DNA of 12,582 nt from an uncultured Collinsella sp. (GTDB taxonomy: Bacteria > Actinomycetota > Coriobacteriia > Coriobacteriales > Coriobacteriaceae): positions 1-12,582 of the forward strand of contig CALHWR010000011.1 of the NCBI GenBank assembly GCA_938036665.1, in the 5' to 3' direction. Below the pieces are notes generated by a model. It made no database searches, was not told the origin of the DNA, and worked only from the letters and a program-made list of their open reading frames with translations. Of the stretch, positions 1 through 6,826 are shown one piece after another. Numbering within the stretch: the stretch's first letter is position 1; each line of letters opens with the position of its first letter. The position numbers and the translations under genes are program-made.

Positions 1-392
1 GTCCCCGCCACGTAGATCCCGCACTGCGAGCCCGTGGCCACCAGCGACCCGGTGCCGCGGAGCGTCAGGTCGCCCCACACCTCCATGCCGCAACGGGAGA
101 TGTCCACGTCGGGCGCGCTCGTCTCGACAACGGTGTTCTGCCCGGCCAGCGTCACCACCAGGTCGCCGCCGGCGCCGACGGCCTCGCCCGTGTAGCCGTT
201 AAGCTCCAGGTGGGCGGCATCGGTCCAGGCCCACCCGGGGCCCGACACGCCAGGCTCGTAGTACGTGGCGCCCGCAATGAACAGGCTGTCCGCGCCCGCG
301 GCATAAGAAGGCCCGCCCAGCAAAACGCATAGGCAGGCCATGGCGGTAAACAGGATGTAGTGACGGCTGGTGTGGAACGCGGCGGCAAACAT
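1..392 (-). CDS. Secreted surface protein, N-terminal part (3' end outside window)
   Basis: The reverse strand is open from an ATG at 392 to the window edge, giving 130 residues with no stop. A GGAG motif lies 5 nt before the start. Residues 1-32 form a signal peptide: a short polar start, a hydrophobic core (ILFTAMACLCVLLGG) and a likely cleavage after SYA. The exported part is rich in Gly, Thr and Val, with turns such as LRGTGSLVATGSQCGIYVAG. This pattern of short beta strands ending in Gly is typical of right-handed beta-helix or carbohydrate-binding surface proteins. Base composition is much more GC-rich than the defence genes to the right, so it probably belongs to the host chromosome or a different segment. 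It is the last gene before the island. The exact ligand and total length cannot be seen. The gene call is firm; the fold is inferred from composition. Confidence 0.7.
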   Translation of the reverse strand, partial: MFAAAFHTSRHYILFTAMACLCVLLGGPSYAAGADSLFIAGATYYEPGVSGPGWAWTDAAHLELNGYTGEAVGAGGDLVVTLAGQNTVVETSAPDVDISRCGMEVWGDLTLRGTGSLVATGSQCGIYVAG

Positions 393-515
393 AACCGCTC
401 CGATCTTCGCTAGAGCCAATGGAAACTGCGCCAGAAAACTAACTGGTAGCAGCAGTTATTAGTGTAGCGAGATCGGGCGAGTAGCGAACGAATTGCCTGT
501 AAACGAATCCCAAAA

Positions 516-608
516 TTAGGTGTAAATCGTTTTGCCAGTCGGTGAAAGGAGGCCGAGTTCGACGAAGCTCCGTAGACTGTCGAGGGCAACGCGCCGGCCA
601 ACGACGCA
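516..608 (-). pseudogene. C-terminal fragment of a winged-helix-like protein after hepT
   Basis: This is the only coding-like stretch in the 393-608 gap. Directly after the hepT stop codon, the same frame stays open for 30 more codons and ends at TAA (516-518). The translation contains RRVALDSLRSFVELGLL and then SPTGKTIYT. It resembles the last helix and wing of a winged-helix domain (helix, 'LVELGLL', Gly, basic, Tyr), as found at the C terminus of Fic-type and other proteins. It has no start of its own, so it is either a remnant of a lost gene fused behind hepT, or chance. The family suggestion is an impression from pattern only. Confidence 0.25.
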
Positions 609-977
609 TTAGCTCTGACGCTCCTTAAAGAGTCGCAAAGCTTTCTCTAGCTCGGGAATATCATCGACGATTACTTTCCAAGCAAGGGATCGATCAACCT
701 CTCGATAACCGTGGGCTACGAAGTTGCGAAAACCCCTAATATCATTCCAGGGATACTCCGGAAAAGCTGATTGGACTTCATCAGAAAGATGGAGGGCATC
801 CTCAGCGATTCTGTAAACAGGGCTCATGATTGCATCGTAGGCAAGTTCGCCTTCCTCGCTTCTATCGCAAACAAAGGAACTCTCCGTAGAGCCAAAATGG
901 TCGATACGTTTAGTCAGCGTCTCACAATCAGACAGAATGACATCGATGAGCTCAGCGTCTCGCTTACGCCGCTTCAT
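609..977 (-). CDS. hepT: HepT-like HEPN ribonuclease toxin
   Basis: This 122-residue protein is the toxin of a MntA/HepT (type VII) toxin-antitoxin pair. The family consists of all-alpha HEPN RNases of about 110-150 residues. The catalytic RX4HXY motif is intact at the usual C-terminal position: R84, H89 and Y91 in RNFVAHGY. In characterised members the Tyr is AMPylated by the partner nucleotidyltransferase, which silences the RNase. The start chosen is the ATG at 977, with GAGGTG just upstream inside the antitoxin gene. An in-frame TTG at 1001 would add eight residues but has no better ribosome site. The gene overlaps the end of mntA by 14 nt, so the two should be translationally coupled, antitoxin first. 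Length, motif and partner agree. The RNA target cannot be inferred. Confidence 0.9.
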   Translation of the reverse strand: MKRRKRDAELIDVILSDCETLTKRIDHFGSTESSFVCDRSEEGELAYDAIMSPVYRIAEDALHLSDEVQSAFPEYPWNDIRGFRNFVAHGYREVDRSLAWKVIVDDIPELEKALRLFKERQS

Positions 978-1263
978 AAAGACGCACCTCGTCCTGTTCA
1001 ATGTTTTTGCGGAAAGCCGGACGCATGTGCTCAGGCGGATTAGTCACAATCTCAACCTCTCGCCCAAGCTCCTCTTCAAGTTCAAGGGAGATTTCGTATA
1101 GCGTGCCAAACGTCATGCTGTCTCCGCAAACGAGGCGCAAATCGATATCGCTATCTGGCGTTTGCTCGCCGCGGGCAAAAGAGCCAAAAACATACGCCTC
1201 ACGGACGTCGTAACGAGACAGTACGCGAGAAACAGCAGCGGATATGTCGACAAGTGTAATCAT
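964..1263 (-). CDS. mntA: MntA-like nucleotidyltransferase antitoxin
   Basis: This 99-residue minimal nucleotidyltransferase is the antitoxin to the HEPN toxin downstream. The active-site motif GSX10DXD is complete: G27-S28 in YVFGSFARG, then D39 and D41 in DSDID. In the family these residues bind ATP and metal and transfer AMP to the Tyr of the HepT RX4HXY motif. A third acidic position is probably in the VEIVT strand (residues 70-74). The start is an ATG at 1263 with only a weak upstream ribosome site (TTGAG). A TACAAT box on the reverse strand (plus-strand 1283-1288) is a plausible -10 about 20 bp before the start, but I see no good -35. The order antitoxin then toxin with overlapping ends is the standard arrangement. 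Confidence 0.9.
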   Translation of the reverse strand: MITLVDISAAVSRVLSRYDVREAYVFGSFARGEQTPDSDIDLRLVCGDSMTFGTLYEISLELEEELGREVEIVTNPPEHMRPAFRKNIEQDEVRLYEAA

Positions 1264-1364
1264 GGCTCAATTTTACTTTTTGATTGTATGGAAGGCAATT
1301 CTAACGTGACTACTCAGCAGGCCGGCGTTATTAGATGTTGAGCCAGATAGCAAGTTGAGCCGCC

Positions 1365-1553
1365 TCACGCGCCGGGGCTTTCTGAAGTCGCATCATTTAG
1401 TTCGGCAGCGCTTTCAGAGCGAGCAGATTCCTCCGTAGCCATTAACGCTAGGTCTTTGCGAATGGCATCAAGTGTTTCCGTATTGAGAGCGAAAGTAAAA
1501 CTGTGGTACAAAATGGTTCTGATGCGTGATTTGCTTATTAATGATATTCGGGC
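1365..1553 (-). pseudogene. Coding-like remnant, 62 codons, no clear start
   Basis: The gap between mntA and the next gene (1264-1602) holds one coding-like stretch on the reverse strand, open from the stop at 1554-1556 to a TGA at 1365-1367. The translation includes FALNTETLDAIRKDLALMA followed by a Ser/Glu/Ala-rich polar tail ending SESPGA. It looks like the amphipathic C-terminal helix and tail of a larger protein whose front has been lost. The only in-frame ATG is at codon 38, with no convincing ribosome site. The C-terminal helix of an integrase was considered but none of the catalytic residues lie in this piece. The rest of the gap shows nothing I can name. Confidence 0.3.
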
Positions 1554-1602
1554 TCACTAAAACTTCCGCTTAGCTTCACAGAGAATCTTTTGAGGACCTG
1601 CG

Positions 1603-3597
1603 TCACCGATTACGGCAATTGGCAAGGTGCTCCCCGTACATTGGCCAATCAATAAACTCTAAGTCTCCTCCGTGGTCGGTGTAGCGGATGAGTTCCTCGC
1701 TAATCTTTAAAGTGATTTCGATAATTAGCGTAAGGAACAAATAGTAATCTCGAGCGAACTGGTTTGAATTGGGGTCATCAACAGGAGAGTTACCGTGGTC
1801 ATACGAATTTCGTAGTGCCAGGGCATTTGAATGGATTGCATTATTGAACATGTAGTTCAAGTAAGCTGCTTCGTCAGGTGAAAATAAAGCGTTGCTATAC
1901 TTCAAATAACCTTGCTTTACCAGCTCACCAACTTCTTTAATGGTTACATTCGGGCAACGCCAAAGCGGGCATGCACTCGAATCCCAAATTATCTTTAAAT
2001 AATTAGCTTTCTTAGAAGGCAATAAACGCCCGTCTTTATCAGATTCAGCTAAAAAGCCCTTGTTTACTAGCGATTCTATTGCCGATCGGTAATCTCCGTC
2101 GTAATCGTCGACATGGACCACATGTTTATGCAGCAAGTCCCAAAGGTTGTCTTCTGAGCTTTTGATGCGGGATGCGAAGGCAAGCAATGATTGATCCCAA
2201 AGCAGAGGTTTCGCCACTTCGTCATAGTGTTCATCCCTAATTACGTATTTATTTCTATGCAATGATTTAAAGTCAGAAAATAGCTTGAAGTTTTCAAATC
2301 TAAAATAGTCCGGATCGATTGTATGCTTTTTTGAATATAGTGAGTACGCCTTTAGTGCACGTTCAAGCTCCGGGCCCATGGCCTTGCATTTATCAAGCCA
2401 CGAGCATCCGGTTGCTGGTAAAGAGATTGAGAAACCCCCAATCCCGAGTTCTTTAGCAAAATAGACGTTATAAGTCCATTCAATTGCATCTTCCAAGCGT
2501 CTACCATTTCTTTCAAGAAGCTTTGCATATAGGGCCGTTTCTTCTAGTAGAAGATCCTGACGCATTTTAAAGAATATGTTGTTGTCGTATTCGTCCTTGG
2601 CACGCATACCAAAGGTTTTCATCAGGGTAGATTCATCGTGTTCGTGGGCGGGACAAGTCAGAAGCCCCCGCTCATCTAAATAATCAAAGACGTACGCGCA
2701 GTTGTTCATTATGGTTGGATAATCAAGGTAGCGACATAGCCACTCTTCACCAAAGAAAGTCTTAAGAGTATTTCCATCCACATAGGAATCTTTGCATGCA
2801 ATTTGGTTGCCGCTAATCGAAGATTCAATACCGTATTCAATGCTCCCAGTCTCATCCAATAGCTGCTTGCTTAATTCCTCATAGCGCCTTTTGGCCTTTA
2901 TGCGAACTTCGATTGAAGGACTATAGTCTATTGCTGCTGCACTGGGCCAGTTCATGAAAACTTGGACATAATTTAAATTTGGATTGTTCCCTGATAGATA
3001 GATTAGAACAATTTCATCGATATCGTGTCCGGTCAAGGATGATGGTAGATATATCTTTTCTTTAGAGCGTCCATCTGCCCCAAAATGCCCAACGACTATA
3101 CTTACTGCGGCGTCTGTATTTTCCAACAGCGCAGTTCTGATTTGTTGGTCAAACTTACGTACTAACCCATAGTGGGACATTACATTTGAGATGCAAAGCG
3201 AGTGACGGCTCAGCAATTCTTCAAGTTCATCGGGATTAATTTTTTCATACGCTTTAGTTGAGGAAACGAGATTCCAAAACTTGTCGATGTATTGCCATTC
3301 GACGTTTTCATAAACATCTAGAAGTGCATTATTTGTTAAGGCAGAATGTATAAAGAAGCATGCTTTGCCATATAGCTTATTTAGAATACCGGCTATATCG
3401 AGGTCCATATCAACGAAGGCTCCGGGTACGCATTCAATTACTTTCTTAGTTTCACCGATCTCAATGGCATCGTTAACTGTCTGAATTTGATGGCTTTCGC
3501 CATCCATTATTATCTCTTTACACCTTTCGATTGAGTGATATGTTCCATAGTCATTAGGTCCATAACAGGAGACTCGAGAGTGGTTAACTAGTTCCAA
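1603..3597 (-). CDS. Large unrecognised protein with C-terminal HEPN-like RX4H domain
   Basis: I do not recognise the full 664-residue protein. The sequence is soluble, without signal peptide or membrane segment, rich in Tyr, Asp and Leu, and mostly predicted helical. Near the C terminus it carries LALRNSYDHG (R596, H601), an RX4H motif followed by a long hydrophobic helix (YYLFLTLIIEITLKISEELI). That order is typical of HEPN domains at the end of abortive-infection proteins, so an RNase activity is plausible. A stretch around 500-590 (SAIESLVNKGFLAE, then TIKEVGELVKQGYL) may be two small winged-helix-like units. The longest start is TTG at 3597 with AGGCGGGG upstream. An ATG at 3507 (residue 31) is a reasonable alternative. 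The gene is AT-rich compared with its neighbours and sits between MntA-HepT and AbiG, which favours a defence role. The gene is firm; the HEPN call is moderate; the function is inference. Confidence 0.75.
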   Translation of the reverse strand: MELVNHSRVSCYGPNDYGTYHSIERCKEIIMDGESHQIQTVNDAIEIGETKKVIECVPGAFVDMDLDIAGILNKLYGKACFFIHSALTNNALLDVYENVEWQYIDKFWNLVSSTKAYEKINPDELEELLSRHSLCISNVMSHYGLVRKFDQQIRTALLENTDAAVSIVVGHFGADGRSKEKIYLPSSLTGHDIDEIVLIYLSGNNPNLNYVQVFMNWPSAAAIDYSPSIEVRIKAKRRYEELSKQLLDETGSIEYGIESSISGNQIACKDSYVDGNTLKTFFGEEWLCRYLDYPTIMNNCAYVFDYLDERGLLTCPAHEHDESTLMKTFGMRAKDEYDNNIFFKMRQDLLLEETALYAKLLERNGRRLEDAIEWTYNVYFAKELGIGGFSISLPATGCSWLDKCKAMGPELERALKAYSLYSKKHTIDPDYFRFENFKLFSDFKSLHRNKYVIRDEHYDEVAKPLLWDQSLLAFASRIKSSEDNLWDLLHKHVVHVDDYDGDYRSAIESLVNKGFLAESDKDGRLLPSKKANYLKIIWDSSACPLWRCPNVTIKEVGELVKQGYLKYSNALFSPDEAAYLNYMFNNAIHSNALALRNSYDHGNSPVDDPNSNQFARDYYLFLTLIIEITLKISEELIRYTDHGGDLEFIDWPMYGEHLANCRNR

Positions 3598-3615
3598 AAT
3601 AATCCCCGCCTTGTT

Positions 3616-3762
3616 TTAGCAGAATCCCATTACTAGTCTAACTAGCCATGCGGACATAATGATTGAAGGAAAAATCGCATTGAGTGATCTTGCCGCATCG
3701 CCTGTGGCTAGCGGTGCAAATTCCTTCAACCGTTTCACTTTGGGCATAAGTACTCTGGACAT
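3616..3762 (-). CDS. Possible small protein upstream of the HEPN gene (48 aa)
   Basis: An ATG at 3762 (or a second ATG at 3747) opens a 48- or 43-codon frame on the reverse strand, ending at TAA 18 nt before the TTG start of the HEPN-like gene. The N-terminal part is basic (MPKVKRLKEF). The C-terminal part is hydrophobic enough to be a short membrane helix (FPSIIMSAWLVRLVMG). The same frame continues upstream without an ATG to a TGA near 3811 (ISSVFDTPQFFELLM), so this could instead be the tail of a lost gene. No strong ribosome site is seen. An alternative 61-codon frame (3638-3823) overlaps it. Cys/His content there is curious but no start signal supports it. Function unknown. Confidence 0.3.
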   Translation of the reverse strand: MSRVLMPKVKRLKEFAPLATGDAARSLNAIFPSIIMSAWLVRLVMGFC

Positions 3763-4056
3763 TAGTAATTCGAAAAATTGAGGGGTATCGAAAACCGACG
3801 ATATCCATCACTTCAGCACTCAATGGTTTCCCGAGCTGCTAAAAGTCGAAAGAAGTTTTAGAAGTAAGCTCAAATGCAGCAAACAGACCGCAGAGTCGAT
3901 TTACCAGATGCCAAAAACAATTGCCGCCCAGCGATAATATATTGAAAGAATAATAAGCGGACCTTTTCTGACATCGGCAAGTCGAAGGCAGTTCCGTTCG
4001 TTTCATAAAAGCTAAGATAGGAGTACGCCATAGACACCACAACATCGACCAAATGG
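3763..4056. other. Gap before AbiG operon with broken coding-like fragments
   Basis: No intact gene can be supported here. On the reverse strand one frame (3870-4070, GTG start) gives a fairly protein-like 66 residues containing SFYETNGTAFDLPMSEKVRL, but it overlaps the AbiGi start and has no ribosome site. A second frame (3839-4045) stops at 3839 and then continues past the stop into 3638-3823. This switching of frames with stops between suggests decayed sequence. It must also contain the promoter for the plus-strand AbiG operon. The region is AT-rich (for example GATAATATATT near 3942), but I cannot pick a convincing -35/-10 pair. Confidence 0.3.
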
Positions 4057-4797
4057 TTGACAGACGTCACAGTTCACTCGCAACAATACTCCGACAACCT
4101 TTACCACTTCGACAAGGGGCCCGACAGAATCGTAAGCGCCCTCACCCGAAGGGGACTAACCTTAAATTACGTCGTCGAGGACTTGTCTTTTCTTGGCGTT
4201 GAGCAAATCGGCAAAGTTGCATTTCCGATGATCTGCTTTTGCGATATCGTCCCGGAGAAGAATCGGCTTAAACCGCACATGGATCAATACGGATCATACG
4301 GCATTGGGCTAAGCAAGAATTGGGGTAGAAAGAACGGCGTCCAGCCCGTTCATTACATCCTTCCAACATCGCCCTACGCGCGGGACTTCAGTCAAGCGAT
4401 AATTGCAGCATTCTCTGCAATTGACAGCCTGGATACCGAGCCCGCAAATACACTATGTGACTTTCTCGTCACCAACCTCGCTTTTGCCAAACCATTATGG
4501 GGCAGCAACAACGGGACTAATTATTGCTTCGAAGACGAATGCGAGTGGCGCTTCATCCCTTCAGACATCGCAACGGGCATGCCGCGGTTCCTTCCTGAGC
4601 CCAAAGATGAGATGTTGGACAATTACCGTCGAACGCTTTGGATGCCCTCGACCTATCTTCTCAGTTTCTCCTACGGTAATGTCAGTGATATCTTCGTTCC
4701 CGAAGGAGAGGCGTCTTCATTGCTTAAAGCGATCAACGAACTGGATGCCACACAGGAAGAAAAGCGAGTCTTAAAGACAAAGGTGAGGGAGATATAA
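4057..4797 (+). CDS. abiGi: AbiGi-like abortive infection protein
   Basis: This 246-residue protein matches my knowledge of the AbiGi family (putative antitoxin of the two-gene AbiG phage-resistance system; the lactococcal protein is about 250 residues). Signature stretches are NLYHFDKG near residue 14, EDLSFLGVE, the FPMICFCDI strand, the YGSYGIGLSKNWG block and PVHYIL. A second conserved-looking segment is ECEWRFIP, in which Trp and Arg are typical of the family. The start is a TTG at 4057. It is the only usable start after the in-frame stop at 4018-4020 that keeps the N-terminal motif, but it lacks a clear ribosome site, so the 5' end is uncertain. It is followed after 2 nt by the toxin gene, consistent with an operon. 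The molecular activity of AbiGi is not established as far as I know. Confidence 0.75.
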   Translation: MTDVTVHSQQYSDNLYHFDKGPDRIVSALTRRGLTLNYVVEDLSFLGVEQIGKVAFPMICFCDIVPEKNRLKPHMDQYGSYGIGLSKNWGRKNGVQPVHYILPTSPYARDFSQAIIAAFSAIDSLDTEPANTLCDFLVTNLAFAKPLWGSNNGTNYCFEDECEWRFIPSDIATGMPRFLPEPKDEMLDNYRRTLWMPSTYLLSFSYGNVSDIFVPEGEASSLLKAINELDATQEEKRVLKTKVREI

Positions 4798-4799
4798 CC

Positions 4800-5051
4800 G
4801 TGTACGGATCATTCAAAGATTTCGCACAGCCAAGCAAGGGGACGCCCATTCCGCAGCAAATGATCGACTATTTCAACTCGACGGTACCCAATACATTCGA
4901 ATACAGGAAGAGCCGACCTGACGATCAAATTTGTGTCCTAGTCCCCAAAGATGGAAGCGCGCTCCAGATGGAGAAGCTCAGGCCTATGCTCACTGAAAAA
5001 CAAGAAAGAATGGTAAATGGACAAATAACCTTCGAGACCGTAAAAAAATGA
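4800..5051 (+). CDS. abiGii: AbiGii-like toxin, N-terminal part (separate frame)
   Basis: This 83-codon frame begins at GTG 4800, two nt after the AbiGi stop. A GAGGGAG ribosome site lies 8 nt upstream inside the AbiGi gene. The product starts MYGSFKDFAQPSKGTPIP, resembling the beginning of AbiGii-type proteins. It ends VKK-stop at a run of seven A. The next frame starts at an ATG that overlaps this stop (ATGA). Together the two frames encode 393 residues, close to the about 397 of single-chain lactococcal AbiGii. This piece is therefore probably not a protein of its own but the first fifth of AbiGii, joined to the rest by frameshifting or split by a homopolymer error. A genuine two-subunit toxin with coupled translation is the other reading. 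Confidence 0.65.
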   Translation: MYGSFKDFAQPSKGTPIPQQMIDYFNSTVPNTFEYRKSRPDDQICVLVPKDGSALQMEKLRPMLTEKQERMVNGQITFETVKK

Positions 5052-5090
5052 TGGACAACACGCTCGAAGAAGTCGAATTCGATGGGAGCG
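5042..5090 (+). promoter_or_regulatory. Candidate -1 frameshift site in AbiGii gene
   Basis: The upstream frame reads GTA AAA AAA TGA, so the heptamer A-AAA-AAA (5042-5048) sits exactly in the slippery register, with the stop codon next. A -1 slip gives GTA AAA AAA ATG ATG GAC and enters the downstream frame with no residue lost. Twelve nt further on, CGCTC (5061-5065) can pair with GAGCG (5086-5090), with a TCGAATTCGA palindrome inside the loop. This gives a modest hairpin. The spacer is longer than usual and I see no strong upstream Shine-Dalgarno stimulator, so efficient programmed frameshifting is not proven. Confidence 0.45.
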
Positions 5091-5980
5091 GGGCGAATCT
5101 CAACTTAGACGACGAGCAGATTTCTTTTGGATATCTAATCAGGACCGTAGAAGACAACCAAGCGGCAAATGCGGCAAGGCTGTTCGCACGCAAAGAACCT
5201 TTGCGAATCGAAATGCCGCTGAAGTGCGACGGGGAGCACCTCACTGTCCCCCTTATCCAGCAGCCGTCGGATTCAATAGACATCCTTAATTTCAGAAGCG
5301 ATACGGGAGCACTTGCCGTAAGCATGAGCATTAACACCGCAGGCCATACGATTGACTATAAATGTGATTTCAAGAACTCGAACGAGCCGAATGCCAGAAG
5401 ATGTCTGACGGCAGCGGTTATCGCCGACGGGTTGAGAACGGGCAAAACCGTTATCGATGGATTCGGAGAGATCAACCAGACCCCGGATAAAGACGACGGT
5501 CGCAGGATTGGTCCATTCTGGAAAAAGGTGGTTGATGTCGAGGATGCGCTTGGGGTCACGTTCCGGGCAAGCGAACCGCTCGACAAAGCGACGTTCGCCC
5601 ATGTCGAGCGCTTGCACCGTTGCATCTGCGAGGGAAAAGCAGTCGGGCTTGGTTTCAAGCCCGACTCGATAAGCATAAAAATCGAAGGCGATGCGCCAGA
5701 TTGCGAAGGGACCACTTGTAGGCTGCTGTTTCCGCGAAAAGAAAACTTGACGATTTTCGGAGAACAATTCACGGTTTATTCGAACGTCGGGTTGCAGGGA
5801 ATAACCCTAGGGCAGCCCGAGCTGGTTGGCGATGGAGAATTCAAGGTGCCGATTACGTACATCGCTGACTACCAATGCTCTATTCTCTACCTAGCCGCTA
5901 ACCCCGAAGGAAATAACGGCAATGCCGAAAGGGTTTCCGAGATATTGTTCGAAGCATTGCCCGAAGGCAGAAGATACTAA
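5048..5980 (+). CDS. abiGii: AbiGii-like toxin, main part
   Basis: This 310-residue frame carries most of the AbiGii-like protein, thought to be the toxic partner in AbiG abortive infection. No classical catalytic motif is obvious. The chain alternates beta strands with short helices: an acidic N terminus (LEEVEFDGSG), a strand-rich middle around 90-115, a helical KKVVDVEDALGVTF segment near 160-175, and a C-terminal beta region ending EALPEGRRY. The ATG at 5048 overlaps the stop of the upstream frame (ATGA), a classic arrangement for coupled re-initiation, and it has no ribosome site of its own. Composition matches AbiGi, so the operon moved as a unit. The family assignment rests on operon order, size and general resemblance, not on a diagnostic motif. 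Confidence 0.65.
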   Translation: MMDNTLEEVEFDGSGANLNLDDEQISFGYLIRTVEDNQAANAARLFARKEPLRIEMPLKCDGEHLTVPLIQQPSDSIDILNFRSDTGALAVSMSINTAGHTIDYKCDFKNSNEPNARRCLTAAVIADGLRTGKTVIDGFGEINQTPDKDDGRRIGPFWKKVVDVEDALGVTFRASEPLDKATFAHVERLHRCICEGKAVGLGFKPDSISIKIEGDAPDCEGTTCRLLFPRKENLTIFGEQFTVYSNVGLQGITLGQPELVGDGEFKVPITYIADYQCSILYLAANPEGNNGNAERVSEILFEALPEGRRY

Positions 5981-6048
5981 CGCTTCCGATGAATTAGAAT
6001 GACCAGAACAAGCCGGCTTGATTCCGGGAAGCTCGTTCAACAATCAAA

Positions 6049-6082
6049 GAAGGCTCCGAAACCCCATGGTCACGGAGCCTTC
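6049..6082 (-). terminator. Hairpin terminator between converging operons
   Basis: GAAGGCTCCG (6049-6058) and CGGAGCCTTC (6073-6082) form a perfect 10-bp stem with a 14-nt loop. On the reverse strand the stem is followed by TTTGATTGTT, better than the GCTGTATC seen on the forward strand. It therefore fits best as terminator of the membrane-protein gene ending at 6194. It also lies 69 nt after the AbiGii stop and may work for both. Confidence 0.7.
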
Positions 6083-6193
6083 GCTGTATCAACGGAAGCG
6101 CCGCCTCAAATACTCCTGCGACTGCGAAAAGCGCCCGTTAGTTCTTGATTGCCTTTTGCCATCAAGATTTTCAGCATTATTGGAAAGATTAAA

Positions 6194-6826
6194 TCACTTG
6201 ACATTATCCCTAATGGGCTCTCCAGTTAGAGGAGATACCCTTGTCATTATTGCAGTCGCTTCTTCTAAAAAGGAATTTGGCGTTGCGCCAGAATGTATCT
6301 TGTATTTCTTCCCTGACACGTCAAGAGTATAGAAAGACAAGGGCGCATCAAGGTCGAAAATACCTAGTTCCTTTCGTTCTTTTTGAATCGCCTGCAGCCT
6401 TATAAAACTAATTGCGAAACTCCCAACTTCGCCCGGCTCCAATTTCATTACACTACTTAAGGGGTGTAGCGTCCAGTACTTTGATTTCCTTAGATTTGGG
6501 ATACCTCTACCCGGCATCCCATATTCGCGGATAAGCATTCTTGATTTAAGCCAGCCTTTAGCTCCGCGAGCGTTTTTCTTAAACCTAGCCCCCTCGATAA
6601 CATGTGTGATGTACACCGGTTGATTTCCGTCGCATAAAATTTCAATATTGAAACAATTTGAATGGTGCTCGAACAAATCATAATGATCATCTTCAAAAAA
6701 TATTCCACGCGCATAAACGCTCGTCTTGCTTTCGCTGCAGCCCATTACTAATGCCACGAGAGCCGCAAAGAATGTAGCCACTGCGTACAGCAGTGACCCG
6801 ACTGCGGATATAGCCTGCCAGTCCAT
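6194..6826 (-). CDS. Membrane-anchored protein of unknown function
   Basis: This 210-residue protein begins with one membrane helix (about residues 5-29, SAVGSLLYAVATFFAALVALVMG) directly after MDWQA, with no signal cleavage site. The remaining 180 residues form a soluble, probably cytoplasmic, mainly beta domain with the phrases CFNIEILCDGNQPVYITHV and LEPGEVGSFAISF. I do not recognise the family. Proteins built as one N-terminal helix plus a beta sandwich are common as accessory or membrane-disrupting parts in defence loci, but that is inference. The start ATG at 6826 has AAGGA 6 nt upstream and overlaps the likely original stop of the small gene before it (TAATG), suggesting coupling. It is AT-rich like the ATPase gene further upstream, and ends before a hairpin terminator. 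Confidence 0.7.
   Translation of the reverse strand: MDWQAISAVGSLLYAVATFFAALVALVMGCSESKTSVYARGIFFEDDHYDLFEHHSNCFNIEILCDGNQPVYITHVIEGARFKKNARGAKGWLKSRMLIREYGMPGRGIPNLRKSKYWTLHPLSSVMKLEPGEVGSFAISFIRLQAIQKERKELGIFDLDAPLSFYTLDVSGKKYKIHSGATPNSFLEEATAIMTRVSPLTGEPIRDNVK

Noticed and set aside
410..601. Reverse-strand 63-codon ORF downstream of hepT
   Set aside because: Composition is not protein-like, there is no start signal, and two other frames in the same stretch look at least as good.
5273..5767. Reverse-strand 164-codon ORF inside the AbiGii gene
   Set aside because: Shadow frame of a well-supported plus-strand gene; no ribosome site and no family resemblance.
6018..6332. Plus-strand 104-codon ORF after AbiGii
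   Set aside because: It passes through the terminator hairpin and the 3' end of the opposing membrane-protein gene.
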